Source: an uncultured Lachnospiraceae bacterium (GTDB taxonomy: Bacteria > Bacillota > Clostridia > Lachnospirales > Lachnospiraceae). Taken from it: 64,000 nucleotides of DNA. The DNA is taken from NCBI GenBank assembly GCA_947564735.1, contig CANOEC010000016.1:1-64000 (forward strand). The letters are read 5' to 3'. The position numbers and the translations under genes are program-made. The notes beneath the pieces are model-generated. The model was not told where the DNA came from and searched no databases. It was given only the letters and a program-made list of their open reading frames with translations. Of the stretch, positions 35,120 through 43,376 are shown in pieces. How positions within the stretch are numbered: position 1 is the first letter of the stretch; each line of letters begins with the position of its first letter.

Positions 35120-36835
35120 TTAGTTCAAAGCGTCAACCAGCTTCTTCAGTGCTGCCAGCGCTTCATCCGGAAGCTTATCATAGCCTTCCTTCTTCGTAGC
35201 GAAGTCCTCAACAGCTTTCACACGTGTCTCCATAGCGCTCTTAAGCTGTGCCTTATAATCAGCATCACCAAGGTCTGCGTTGAAGTTCTTGAAGCCCTCT
35301 GTCTGACCATCCCATGTGTTCATGATTTCGATGTCTTCAAAGGGTCCCCACTGTGTGAACTGAGCCTTGCCTTCTACGATTGTCTCAAGAATTCCGAGGG
35401 TATCAGCAGGTTTTACCTTCTCACCCATGAAATCGCCTGTATTAACGATGTAGCAGGCTACGTTCTTCTCCTCTACTAACTTCTTGAACTTATCATAGTC
35501 ATTTACTAACGGATAGGTTCTAAACGGGTTAGCATAGGGTACGATACGGATTGCATTAAGGTCTGTGCCTGCTGCAACACGTTCTGCCGTAGATGTCTTA
35601 GTAGCCAGTGTAGCGCCCATAACAGATGCAAGCGCGGAACCTTTGAGCTTCACTACCGGCGGAATGGTAGGATCTTTCATAATCCAGAAAATTGCATTAA
35701 CGGGTGCATCAATCTTATCTACACGGTTAGGAGACCATAATTTAGATTTAATCGCACGACCGTTACCATTTCTGATATCCTCTGTTACAAGCTGAATCTT
35801 GCCTTCACTGTCCATTGTGCAAGAGCAGTTCTGAGCAGATAACAGATATTCATTATCAGGACATCCTGTCGGATAGTCTGCTGTCTTATCGAAGTAAGTA
35901 GGCTCAAGCGCTACGGATGCACATGTATCTGTGTTGATAATGAAAGCATCATCGTGAAGAACCTTGATTTCATACTTACCGCCATGCTTCGCATGTGTCA
36001 ATGTAGACTTACCGGAACCAGACAGACCATATACGGATGCAACGAACTTGGAACCGTCATTTAACAGATACTCTTTCTGTCCGCCGTGGCAGGATGCATA
36101 ACCGTTTCTGTTCGCAAGCGCCCATGCCATTGTCAATGTTCCTTTCTTATGCTCACCAAAATATTTCATACCAAGGATTGCTGCACAGTTCTCATTGGTA
36201 TCGAAATAGCAAAGTGTCAGCGGATCGCTTAAGCAGCTGTAATCAACATCAGGTGCCTCTTCAGGTGCCCACTGGGGATCGGAGAAGATATAAATATCAG
36301 GCTCTTTGCCATCGCCAACCGGTTTGGAATTCTTATACATCTTAACATATTCGTCAGACATATACTGGAAGTTGATCATCCAGTTATACAGTAAGTTCTC
36401 TTCTCCTTCCGGAATCAGAAGGTGAGCCTTTACCATAAATTCAGGATCAAGACCTACAAAACACTCTGCATGATACAGAGTCTTCCAGCGTGTCTTATAA
36501 ATTGCATCCATAACAACCTTATCAAGCTTCACTGCATCTACGCCGGGCTCGCCCTTGATGCGGCGCGCTGCTGCATAACGACCGGTTACAGCGCCGTCAT
36601 TGAACAGAAGAACCTTTGCATCGGCGGGAAGACCAAATGTCTCTCCGTTCTTAACCGGCATGTCTGTTACAACGGTACCGGGTGAATTTTTAGCTAATTC
36701 ATAAGCTTCTCTTAATGTGTTGATTCTTACTACGTTGTTTCCGTAAAAAGCTGCCTCGATGATGGAACGGGTCTTGGAAAAACCAACCTTGCCGGCACCA
36801 ATCTCGGAAATGGGATAATACGCTTTTGTTGACAT
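35120..36835 (-). CDS. pckA: Phosphoenolpyruvate carboxykinase (ATP-type)
   Basis: Interconverts oxaloacetate and phosphoenolpyruvate plus CO2 with ATP/ADP. At 571 aa it is somewhat longer than E. coli PckA. It has the PEPCK P-loop GLSGSGKSTLTH (about 270-281), followed by the metal-binding HDDAF motif (about 293-298), and the PEPCK-specific CHGGQKEYLL region. No GTP-type signatures are seen. In fermentative Clostridia the enzyme often runs towards oxaloacetate, which fits the two citrate synthases in this window. It has its own strong promoter, a 5' leader with two small hairpins and a terminator. Its start has GGAGG about 10 nt upstream. Confidence 0.95.
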   Translation of the reverse strand: MSTKAYYPISEIGAGKVGFSKTRSIIEAAFYGNNVVRINTLREAYELAKNSPGTVVTDMPVKNGETFGLPADAKVLLFNDGAVTGRYAAARRIKGEPGVDAVKLDKVVMDAIYKTRWKTLYHAECFVGLDPEFMVKAHLLIPEGEENLLYNWMINFQYMSDEYVKMYKNSKPVGDGKEPDIYIFSDPQWAPEEAPDVDYSCLSDPLTLCYFDTNENCAAILGMKYFGEHKKGTLTMAWALANRNGYASCHGGQKEYLLNDGSKFVASVYGLSGSGKSTLTHAKHGGKYEIKVLHDDAFIINTDTCASVALEPTYFDKTADYPTGCPDNEYLLSAQNCSCTMDSEGKIQLVTEDIRNGNGRAIKSKLWSPNRVDKIDAPVNAIFWIMKDPTIPPVVKLKGSALASVMGATLATKTSTAERVAAGTDLNAIRIVPYANPFRTYPLVNDYDKFKKLVEEKNVACYIVNTGDFMGEKVKPADTLGILETIVEGKAQFTQWGPFEDIEIMNTWDGQTEGFKNFNADLGDADYKAQLKSAMETRVKAVEDFATKKEGYDKLPDEALAALKKLVDALN

Positions 36836-36931
36836 ATTATATTCTCCTCCTTAAAATTGTATTATCTAACAGAAGATGTAATATCTTCCGCCACATGCAT
36901 GATATGTACGCTATTCTCGTACACCGTTCTC

Positions 36932-36960
36932 ATTATCTCAAAACCACCTTTAAAAGTCAA
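36932..36960 (-). promoter_or_regulatory. SigA promoter of pckA
   Basis: On the minus strand TTGACT (36955-36960), 17 bp, GATAAT (36932-36937). The roughly 90-nt leader contains GTACG/CGTAC and GAAGAT/ATCTTC hairpins, which may stabilise the message. Confidence 0.8.
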
Positions 36961-36973
36961 TAATGAAATTCAA

Positions 36974-37031
36974 GTCAACTGCCGGTTGTCAACTGCCGGT
37001 GGACGGTATGATCCAACTGCCCAGTCCACCG
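36974..37031. repeat. Tandem 13-bp repeat and hairpin between pckA and deoC
   Basis: GTCAACTGCCGGT occurs twice in tandem (36974-36986, 36988-37000). The second copy runs into an 8-bp inverted repeat, CGGTGGAC (36997-37004) and GTCCACCG (37024-37031), which lies 13 bp past the deoC stop codon. There is no T-tract, so it is at best a weak terminator for deoC. Confidence 0.6.
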
Positions 37032-37044
37032 CCTTACTACCTTC

Positions 37045-37695
37045 TTACTTATCCTTTAGCAGTCCGACCGCTCTGGACGTCCCGATTCTATCACACCCTT
37101 CCACCACGAACGCCTCCAAATCTTCCAGTGTGGAAATACCGCCTGCCGCCTTAATCTTAACCTGTGGACCGATGTTGCTTTTAAAGAGACGGACATCTTC
37201 GATCGTTGCACCGCCCGTCCCGAAGCCGGTGGAAGTCTTGATGTAATCCGCGCCGGCATTGGTCACAGCCTTGCACATGGCAATTTTTTCTTCCTCCGTC
37301 AGATAGCACGTCTCGATAATGACTTTCAGAATATGTCCGTCACATGCTTCTTTGAGTGCGCGTATTTCCTGCTCCACTTTGTCATACAGTCCGTTCTTTA
37401 CGTCACTGATGTTAATCACCATATCAATCTCGTGGGCGCCGTCCTTCACTGCCTGTTTCGTCTCGGCAACCTTTGCCTCCGTCACGGAATATCCGAGCGG
37501 GAACCCCACCACCGTACAGATATTAATCTTCTCCCCGTAAGTATCATGGATTCTCTTGATATATGTGGGCGGCACACAGACGGATGCCGTCTGATTTTCA
37601 ATCGCCTCATCGCACAGCTTTACAATATCCTCCCATGTTGCAAACGCCTTCAGCTGTGTATGGTCCACACGTTTTAATATTTCCCTCTTGTCCAT
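37045..37695 (-). CDS. deoC: Deoxyribose-phosphate aldolase
   Basis: Cleaves 2-deoxyribose 5-phosphate to acetaldehyde and glyceraldehyde 3-phosphate in deoxynucleoside breakdown. The 216-aa TIM-barrel protein has the class I aldolase motifs: VDHTQLK near the N terminus, VVGFPLGY, and YIKTSTGFGTGGAT, in which the Lys forms the Schiff base. A second Lys, in QVKIKAAGGI, assists catalysis. The start at 37695 (MDKREILK) gives the family length. Its Shine-Dalgarno, AAAGGAG, is 12 nt away, and a longer reading from 37743 would begin upstream of that site. It stands alone, divergent from the citrate synthase gene. Confidence 0.95.
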   Translation of the reverse strand: MDKREILKRVDHTQLKAFATWEDIVKLCDEAIENQTASVCVPPTYIKRIHDTYGEKINICTVVGFPLGYSVTEAKVAETKQAVKDGAHEIDMVINISDVKNGLYDKVEQEIRALKEACDGHILKVIIETCYLTEEEKIAMCKAVTNAGADYIKTSTGFGTGGATIEDVRLFKSNIGPQVKIKAAGGISTLEDLEAFVVEGCDRIGTSRAVGLLKDK

Positions 37696-37909
37696 TTTCC
37701 GTATCTGCTCCTTTCTGTAAATTATTTTCCGGCACGCTCCCATATGACACGCCGCCGATTGCCATCTATTCTTCTCACACTATTGTAATACGATTCCATC
37801 CAAAATGCCAGCCAAAGAAAAAAGTGTATAATCGTACAAAAAACATTACTTTTCAATATATGAACATTTTTTGAATAATGTTAAATCTTTCTTAAATTGC
37901 CGATTTTTC

Positions 37910-37939
37910 TTGTTTCACACTTTTTGTTCATGGTATGAT
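37910..37939 (+). promoter_or_regulatory. Promoter of the Si-type citrate synthase gene
   Basis: TTGTTT (37910-37915), 18 bp, TATGAT (37934-37939). The start codon at 37994 has GGGAGG 8 nt upstream. Confidence 0.6.
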
Positions 37940-37993
37940 AGACATGTATATGAGCGAAAACGGAAACGAGAATGATGAAGGGAGGCACCTATC

Positions 37994-39364
37994 ATGGAAC
38001 AGAACTATTTTTCTGAAATCACACCCGAAATTGTACGACTTGCAGGTCTGAGCGAGCAAGCCGGTATTATAGATACCGAATTATTTACAAAATATGACGT
38101 CAAACGCGGACTTCGTGACTTAAACGGCAAAGGCGTACTTGCCGGTCTTACCAATATTTCCGATGTGCGTGCAAGCAAAATTGTGGACGGCGTACAGGTT
38201 CCCACCCACGGGAAACTCTTCTACCGCGGTTATAATGTCAAGGATTTGGTAGAAGGTCTTGCCGGCGAGAACCGCTTTGGTTTTGAAGAAGTCACTTACC
38301 TTCTTCTGTTTGACAAACTTCCGGACAGACAGGAACTCGAAGAATTTTCCCGTCTGTTATCCGGCTACCGTTCCCTGCCCACCAGTTTTGTGCGCGATAT
38401 TATTATGAAGGCGCCCAGCAACGATATGATGAACACGCTCGCAAGGAGCGTTTTGACACTCTATTCCTATGATGACCGGGCAGATGACACTTCCCTGCCC
38501 AACGTGCTGCGGCAGTGTCTGCAGCTAATCGCCTTGTTCCCGATGCTGTCCATTTATGGATATCAGGCTTACAGCCACTACCACAACGGCGAAAGCCTTT
38601 ACATACATCAGCCGCGTCCGGAATTGTCAAATGCGGAGAACATTCTCCACATCCTGCGTCCGGACAGCAAATACACTCCTTTGGAGGCACGGATACTGGA
38701 TATCGCTTTGATTCTGCATATGGAACACGGCGGCGGTAACAACTCCAGCTTTACGACCCATGTTGTAACTTCCTCTCTGACCGACACCTACTCTGTTATC
38801 GCCGCAGCCATCGGCTCCCTCAAGGGTCCCCGTCACGGCGGCGCCAACATCAAGGTTGTCCAGATGTTTGAGGAAATGAAACGTGAAGTAACCGATTGGA
38901 GCAATGAGGGGCAGGTCGCAGATTATCTGACCCGGCTTCTGCACAAAGATGCCTTTGACCATGCAGGACTGATTTACGGCGTCGGACACGCAGTTTACTC
39001 CAAATCTGACCCAAGAGCCGTCATTTTCAAGTCCTTTGTGGAAAAGCTTTCCGAAGAAAAAGGACTGCAGGACGAATTTGCACTTTATTCCTTAGTAGAG
39101 CGGCTCGGTCCGGAACTTATTTCCAAGGAACGTCCTATCTACAAAGGTGTTAACGTCAACGTAGACTTCTACTCCGGTTTTGTATATAACATGCTGAATC
39201 TTCCCATGGAGCTGTATACGCCAATCTTCGCCATTGCCCGAATCGTGGGCTGGAGCGCGCATCGCATGGAAGAGCTTGCCAATAACGGCAAGATTATCAG
39301 ACCGGCATACAAACCCATCTGTACCGACAGAAACTATATTCAGATAGACAAAAGAGATGCCTAA
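37994..39364 (+). CDS. gltA: Citrate synthase (Si-type)
   Basis: Condenses oxaloacetate with acetyl-CoA to citrate. The 456-aa protein has the classical citrate synthase fold: GKLFYRGYNVKDL near residue 75, HMEHGGGNNSSF (first substrate His, about 241), LKGPRHGGAN (about 275) and YGVGHAVYSKSDPRA (catalytic His, about 329). A C-terminal ARIVGWSAHRMEEL closes the active site, and RPAYKP near the end is family-typical. It is unrelated in fold to the synthase at 2033-3469. Whether it prefers oxaloacetate with acetyl-CoA or propionyl-CoA (methylcitrate) cannot be told by eye, but no prp genes are nearby. It has its own promoter and terminator. Confidence 0.93.
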   Translation: MEQNYFSEITPEIVRLAGLSEQAGIIDTELFTKYDVKRGLRDLNGKGVLAGLTNISDVRASKIVDGVQVPTHGKLFYRGYNVKDLVEGLAGENRFGFEEVTYLLLFDKLPDRQELEEFSRLLSGYRSLPTSFVRDIIMKAPSNDMMNTLARSVLTLYSYDDRADDTSLPNVLRQCLQLIALFPMLSIYGYQAYSHYHNGESLYIHQPRPELSNAENILHILRPDSKYTPLEARILDIALILHMEHGGGNNSSFTTHVVTSSLTDTYSVIAAAIGSLKGPRHGGANIKVVQMFEEMKREVTDWSNEGQVADYLTRLLHKDAFDHAGLIYGVGHAVYSKSDPRAVIFKSFVEKLSEEKGLQDEFALYSLVERLGPELISKERPIYKGVNVNVDFYSGFVYNMLNLPMELYTPIFAIARIVGWSAHRMEELANNGKIIRPAYKPICTDRNYIQIDKRDA

Positions 39365-39380
39365 AGCATCTCTTTTATTT
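39351..39380 (+). terminator. Intrinsic terminator of gltA
   Basis: AAAGAGATGC (39351-39360) and GCATCTCTTT (39366-39375) form a perfect 10-bp stem with a 5-nt loop, followed by TATTTTC. The 5' arm and loop overlap the last codons and stop of gltA. Confidence 0.85.
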
Positions 39381-39386
39381 TCTACT

Positions 39387-39767
39387 CTATTTACTTTTAC
39401 TCTGCTTATTCTGCCCTTTTACCTGTGTCAGATACTGCTTCTGTCCGCGCGAAAAGGAGATGACATAGATGACAAGCGCTGCAAATATAAGCGCAATTCC
39501 CACCCATGTGAGCGTCTGTGAATGAATATAATAGTCATTTGCAAGATGGATGACTGAAGCTATGCAAATCAATACGCCCGCAAAAAGAATTTTCTTATAC
39601 ATATAATCAATATATCCGACTTTATCCCTGATATCCTTCTCGTTCGTATTCTTGCTCAGCATCACGTTCGCCGCAATCGTCTTGTTTTTCTTTGCCGATA
39701 TCGCTGTGTAAATCAGATAACATCCGCTTGCAAAAAACAGAAAATCTATCACGCCTCCCATTCCCAT
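39387..39767 (-). CDS. Small membrane protein of unknown function
   Basis: A 126-aa protein that I do not recognise. Three hydrophobic segments are visible at about 4-22, 58-76 and 86-105, with a polar stretch (KKNKTIAANVMLSKNTNEKDIRDKVGY) between the first and second. A basic tail rich in Lys, Gln and Ser closes the protein. It follows the receiver-domain gene by 5 bp, so it is co-transcribed with that gene and thrC. A direct functional link to the receiver protein is possible but unsupported. Confidence 0.75.
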   Translation of the reverse strand: MGMGGVIDFLFFASGCYLIYTAISAKKNKTIAANVMLSKNTNEKDIRDKVGYIDYMYKKILFAGVLICIASVIHLANDYYIHSQTLTWVGIALIFAALVIYVISFSRGQKQYLTQVKGQNKQSKSK

Positions 39768-39772
39768 TTTAC

Positions 39773-40141
39773 CTATTCCTCCATTTTCCAGACGGCTTCT
39801 ATTCTTTCCAGAAGGCGCTGCGGCACAACCGGTTTTCTGATATAGTCAACCGCACCTAACGCCATTCCCCGCTCTTCCGACCCTTTATCAGTATCCGCAG
39901 TCAGAAAAATTACCGGGATATCCGCTGTCTTAAGGTTTTGCTTCATATGTTCCATCACTTCATAACCGTCCATTCCCACCATGCGGATATCCAAAAGAAC
40001 TAAATCTATCTTCTCCCTGTTCAGACACTTTAGTGCCTCGCTGCCTGATTTTACCGTAGTCACCCGATACTTATTTTCTAAGATTAACCCGATACATTTG
40101 AGATTGGTGGACACATCATCAACTACCAGAAGATGTTTCAT
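39773..40141 (-). CDS. Single-domain response regulator (receiver only)
   Basis: A 122-aa CheY-like receiver domain without an output domain. The acidic pocket (Asp8, Asp9), phosphoacceptor Asp51 in VLLDIRM, the conserved Thr in FLTADTD and Lys in IRKPV are all present. Its ATG overlaps the thrC stop codon by 4 bp (ATGA), indicating translational coupling with threonine synthase. No histidine kinase is adjacent. It may be a phosphate shuttle or a motor or cyclase effector. A CheR-type methyltransferase and a diguanylate cyclase occur elsewhere in the window, but no link is shown. Confidence 0.9.
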   Translation of the reverse strand: MKHLLVVDDVSTNLKCIGLILENKYRVTTVKSGSEALKCLNREKIDLVLLDIRMVGMDGYEVMEHMKQNLKTADIPVIFLTADTDKGSEERGMALGAVDYIRKPVVPQRLLERIEAVWKMEE

Positions 40142-41637
40142 GACTGTGCGGCAATTCCCAGAAAACGCTCAACAACTGCTTTCATCTCGGTCTTGTCGCA
40201 CACGGTGTCATGAAGTATCGGCGCTGTTCTGATTTCTTCAATCGCATTCGGCACTGCCACGTTACCAATCTTGGAAAGCTCGTCCACCAGTTCAAAATCG
40301 GACATGGCGTTGTATTTGGTATCTATCGCATTCATTACACTTCTTGTAAATTTAAACGGGCTGGCTGTAGAAGCAATCACCGTCACGGACGTATCTTTTG
40401 TCTCTTTTACATATTTACGGTAAACCGCACTCGCCACCGCCGTATGGGTATCCAGAATATACCCTGTATTCTCATACATTTCTTTAATCCGCTTTGCCGT
40501 CTCTTTTTCATCGGCATAATTGCCATAAAAATCCGCAAGCTGCTCTTTCATCTGCTCCGTAATATCGTAGCTTCCCGCCTCGGACAACGACTTCATCAGG
40601 TCTGCATTGATCTTTGCGTCATTTCCGGCAATACGGTAAATCAGACGTTCCAGATTGCTGGAAATCAAGATATCCATCGAAGGAGAACTTGTCAGCATAA
40701 ACTCTCTGTTACGGTCATATCTGCCCGTCACGAAGAAATCATACAATACTTTATTTTCATTCGATGCGCAAATCAGTCTGCCAATCGGCACACCCATGTT
40801 CTTTGCATAAAATGCTGCAAGGATATTGCCAAAATTGCCTGTCGGCACTGCCACATTTATCTTCTCGCCATCACGAATCCTGCCCTCTTTCAACAGTTTC
40901 GCATAGGCATATACATAATATACCACCTGCGGCACAAGCCGTCCGATATTGATCGAATTAGCCGATGAAAACTGCATGCCTGCATTCGCCATTCTCTCCC
41001 CTAACTCCTTATCGTTAAACAATGCCTTTACGCCGGTCTGTGCATCGTCAAAATTGCCCCTGATTCCTACCACAAAAGTGTTATTGCCCTTCTGTGTCAG
41101 CATCTGCTTTTCCTGTATCGGGCTGACGCCGTCTTTCGGATAGAATACGATAATCCTAGTTCCCTCTACTCCTGCAAACCCTGCAAGCGCCGCCTTCCCT
41201 GTATCCCCGGACGTGGCAGTCAGAATAACAATCTCATTCTCCACATGATTCTTTCTTGCTGCGGTGGTCATCAGATGCGGCAGAATTGATAATGCCATAT
41301 CTTTAAACGCTATCGTCGCACCGTGAAACAACTCTAAATAATATGTACCCTCGGCTTCCACCAACGGCGCAACCGCCTCAGTATCAAACTTGGAATCGTA
41401 TGCCCGTTCAATACAGGTCATAAGCTCATCCTGCGTAAAATCCGTCAGAAAAAGCTTCATAACCTCATATGCAGTCTCCTGATAAGATTTCTCCATAAGA
41501 TCCCGCATAGAACATTCCAGCGTCGGAATATGATCCGGCACAAACAATCCGCCGTCATCCGACAGACCTTTCAGAATCGCTTGGGAAGCCGTGACTTTAC
41601 GCTCGCCGTTTCTCGTACTGCTGTATAATACTTCCAT
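40138..41637 (-). CDS. thrC: Threonine synthase
   Basis: Converts O-phosphohomoserine to threonine with pyridoxal phosphate. At 499 aa it belongs to the longer bacterial/fungal form. The PLP Lys lies near residue 110 in FHGATIAFKDMALS, with the phosphate-binding TSGDTGKAAL downstream and NSINIGRLVPQVVYYVYAY typical of this form. The N terminus STRNGERKVTASQAILKGLSDDGGLFVPD is characteristic. It has its own promoter, and the leader carries a long AT-rich hairpin. The lone receiver-domain gene overlaps its end by 4 bp. Confidence 0.96.
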   Translation of the reverse strand: MEVLYSSTRNGERKVTASQAILKGLSDDGGLFVPDHIPTLECSMRDLMEKSYQETAYEVMKLFLTDFTQDELMTCIERAYDSKFDTEAVAPLVEAEGTYYLELFHGATIAFKDMALSILPHLMTTAARKNHVENEIVILTATSGDTGKAALAGFAGVEGTRIIVFYPKDGVSPIQEKQMLTQKGNNTFVVGIRGNFDDAQTGVKALFNDKELGERMANAGMQFSSANSINIGRLVPQVVYYVYAYAKLLKEGRIRDGEKINVAVPTGNFGNILAAFYAKNMGVPIGRLICASNENKVLYDFFVTGRYDRNREFMLTSSPSMDILISSNLERLIYRIAGNDAKINADLMKSLSEAGSYDITEQMKEQLADFYGNYADEKETAKRIKEMYENTGYILDTHTAVASAVYRKYVKETKDTSVTVIASTASPFKFTRSVMNAIDTKYNAMSDFELVDELSKIGNVAVPNAIEEIRTAPILHDTVCDKTEMKAVVERFLGIAAQS

Positions 41638-41666
41638 TTTATCTGTCCATGCCTTTCAATCGTTTT

Positions 41667-41714
41667 AGATTTAAAATAAAAACTTAATCTTTTTAAAATT
41701 TCTATTTTAAATCT
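41667..41714 (-). promoter_or_regulatory. AT-rich hairpin in the thrC leader
   Basis: A perfect 12-bp inverted repeat, AGATTTAAAATA (41667-41678) and TATTTTAAATCT (41703-41714), with a 24-nt loop lies in the 5' UTR between the thrC promoter and start codon. The loop is itself AT-rich. I see no leader peptide with threonine codons and no T-box motif. Confidence 0.5.
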
Positions 41715-41726
41715 TTTTCACCGCAC

Positions 41727-41755
41727 ATTGTAACACACAATCGTTTGTCGCGCAA
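41727..41755 (-). promoter_or_regulatory. Candidate thrC promoter
   Basis: On the minus strand TTGCGC (41750-41755), 17 bp, TACAAT (41727-41732). Confidence 0.55.
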
Positions 41756-41819
41756 CACGCGTTTGTCAACGAGTTTCTCTTCGTTTTTTATCCGCATACG
41801 AACATGCTTGTCAGATTTT

Positions 41820-42440
41820 TTACTGAAAAAATTCATGACTTCCATAGGCAAACAGCCTTGTTAGTTTTCTATCAAACCATTGCAGTTTTTCGGAATCCGC
41901 TTTCTGTCTTGCACAAAAATACAGCGCCCCCTGAGAGATATCCTCGCCGTACAGCGCGCGTTCCACCGCCGCCCTCGTATCCTCGCTGACTTTTACCCTC
42001 TGGTATCTGCCGTCCACCGTAGGGGAAAACTGTGCAATTCCCTGTTCATTCTGCATCACAACTTCCCAGACCGTATCCGGAAAGTTTTCATTGTTTACCC
42101 TGTTTAGCACCACGTTTGCCACTAAAAGCTTGCCGTCTTGGTCTTCTCCGCCTGCCTCCGCTTCCACAATCCGCATAAGCGCTTCCTCATCCTTGTCCGA
42201 CAATTGATACTGTTTCGTCTTCTTTAATATTTCATAATCCACTACACGCTGTCCGGAAGATACACTTGTAATCATTTCCATAAAACTATGTTTATCTTCC
42301 TCCATGCTTTCATCCAGATATTCTATCTGAAATGCAGGTTTTGCCGCAATCCGGTTAATCTTCAGTTCTCTGGCACACACCCATGACGCTCCGAACATCA
42401 TGCTTGCCAGAAAGAACACTGTGATATATTTCCTGTACAT
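41820..42440 (-). CDS. SleB-like cell wall hydrolase
   Basis: A 206-aa exported protein with an N-terminal signal peptide (about 1-25, YITVFFLASMMFGASWVCA) and a C-terminal Hydrolase_2 domain (about 85-206), the fold of the spore-cortex lytic enzyme SleB and of CwlJ. EAEAGGEDQDGKLLVANVVLNRVNN carries the presumed catalytic Glu, and IAQFSPTVDGRY follows the family pattern. The start is ATG at 42440, with GGAGG just upstream; a TTG at 42458 precedes that site. No peptidoglycan-binding domain is attached. A role in germination or wall turnover is inferred. Confidence 0.9.
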   Translation of the reverse strand: MYRKYITVFFLASMMFGASWVCARELKINRIAAKPAFQIEYLDESMEEDKHSFMEMITSVSSGQRVVDYEILKKTKQYQLSDKDEEALMRIVEAEAGGEDQDGKLLVANVVLNRVNNENFPDTVWEVVMQNEQGIAQFSPTVDGRYQRVKVSEDTRAAVERALYGEDISQGALYFCARQKADSEKLQWFDRKLTRLFAYGSHEFFQ

Positions 42441-42529
42441 TTTTCCTCCATGTCCCAAAGGGAATTGTTACAAAATTATTTAGTACATGTTAATATTCTA
42501 TACAGGACATAGGAAAAATATTTCTGAAT

Positions 42530-42557
42530 TTGTTTTTTTTCTCAAAAATGGTACAAT
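42530..42557 (+). promoter_or_regulatory. Candidate promoter of the AP2-domain gene
   Basis: TTGTTT (42530-42535), 16 bp, TACAAT (42552-42557). The predicted leader is very short, about 15 nt, and consists almost entirely of the GGAGG ribosome-binding site. Confidence 0.5.
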
Positions 42558-42578
42558 TATATCAATGGAGGAAAAATC

Positions 42579-43376
42579 ATGGAGCAGCAGTTTCCCGGCG
42601 TATATACGGCAAAACGCAAAGATAACAGCACCTATTACCGTGCATCCTTAACTTATCGCAATAAACACATCAGTCTCGGAAGTTTCGACCATGCCGCAGA
42701 TGCGCACGAGGCTTATCTGCTTGCCGGTTCGCTTTTATCCGACCATGGCATTTCACTCAGTCAATACCATGATGATTCTCCGCTTTCCTTCACAAAATGG
42801 GTCAGTCTGCTCAATTTCCGGGACAATGGTATCTATTTTCCCACGCCGATTTATATACGTCCCAAATTTTTCTATTACTATTTTTCACCCTCTGATTTTT
42901 TCATATTCGATACGGAAGATTTGTTTTATTATTCTTCCCGCAAAATCTCCCGCAGAGGCGGTCACTACTTTGTTGCCGATTACGGAATGCAGATTAATAT
43001 CATGAGCCGTTACGGCATCAAAAACTATGCAGTAGAAGGAAAAGATTATCGTTTTCTGAATGGAAATAATCAGGACATGCGCTATGAAAATATTGAAATT
43101 ATCAACCGCTATAACGGCGTATGTACCATCAATGACAACGGCACAACACGCTATCAGGTCAAAATCCATGTAAAAGGCAACATCCATGTAGGAACCTACG
43201 ACACGGAAACGGAAGCTGCCATCGCTTATAACAAAGCCGTGGATTTACTCAAAAAAGCCGGCGTAAACAAGGCATACACTCCAAATTATATGGAGGGCAT
43301 GTCACCTGCCGTTTACGCCGACTTATACGCCGCTGTCAAAGTTTCCTCCGGTATCAGACATTACCGCTGTGAATAA
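42579..43376 (+). CDS. AP2 domain protein with degenerate HNH-like centre
   Basis: A 265-aa protein with two AP2/ERF-like DNA-binding modules at its ends. The first (about 6-50) reads GVYTAKRKDNSTYYRA to LGSFDHAADAHEAYLLAG, and the second (about 185-235) reads GVCTINDNGTTRYQVKI to VGTYDTETEAAIAYNKA. Between them, about 125-180 resembles the HNH_3 endonuclease region found next to AP2 domains in phage homing endonucleases (YRFLNGNNQDMRYENIEIIN), but the His residues expected at the nuclease site are missing. The middle 60-115 region is Phe/Tyr-rich. This suggests a homing endonuclease that lost cutting and kept DNA binding. It overlaps the convergent GH25 gene by 16 bp. Confidence 0.75.
   Translation: MEQQFPGVYTAKRKDNSTYYRASLTYRNKHISLGSFDHAADAHEAYLLAGSLLSDHGISLSQYHDDSPLSFTKWVSLLNFRDNGIYFPTPIYIRPKFFYYYFSPSDFFIFDTEDLFYYSSRKISRRGGHYFVADYGMQINIMSRYGIKNYAVEGKDYRFLNGNNQDMRYENIEIINRYNGVCTINDNGTTRYQVKIHVKGNIHVGTYDTETEAAIAYNKAVDLLKKAGVNKAYTPNYMEGMSPAVYADLYAAVKVSSGIRHYRCE

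Noticed and set aside
40210-40968. 252-aa reading frame antisense to thrC
   Set aside because: It is opposite conserved threonine synthase coding sequence and resembles no family; Cys/His-rich composition is typical of antisense frames.
42579-43376. Active homing endonuclease or part of a mobile intron
   Set aside because: The nuclease His residues are absent and there is no intron, intein or phage sequence around the gene.
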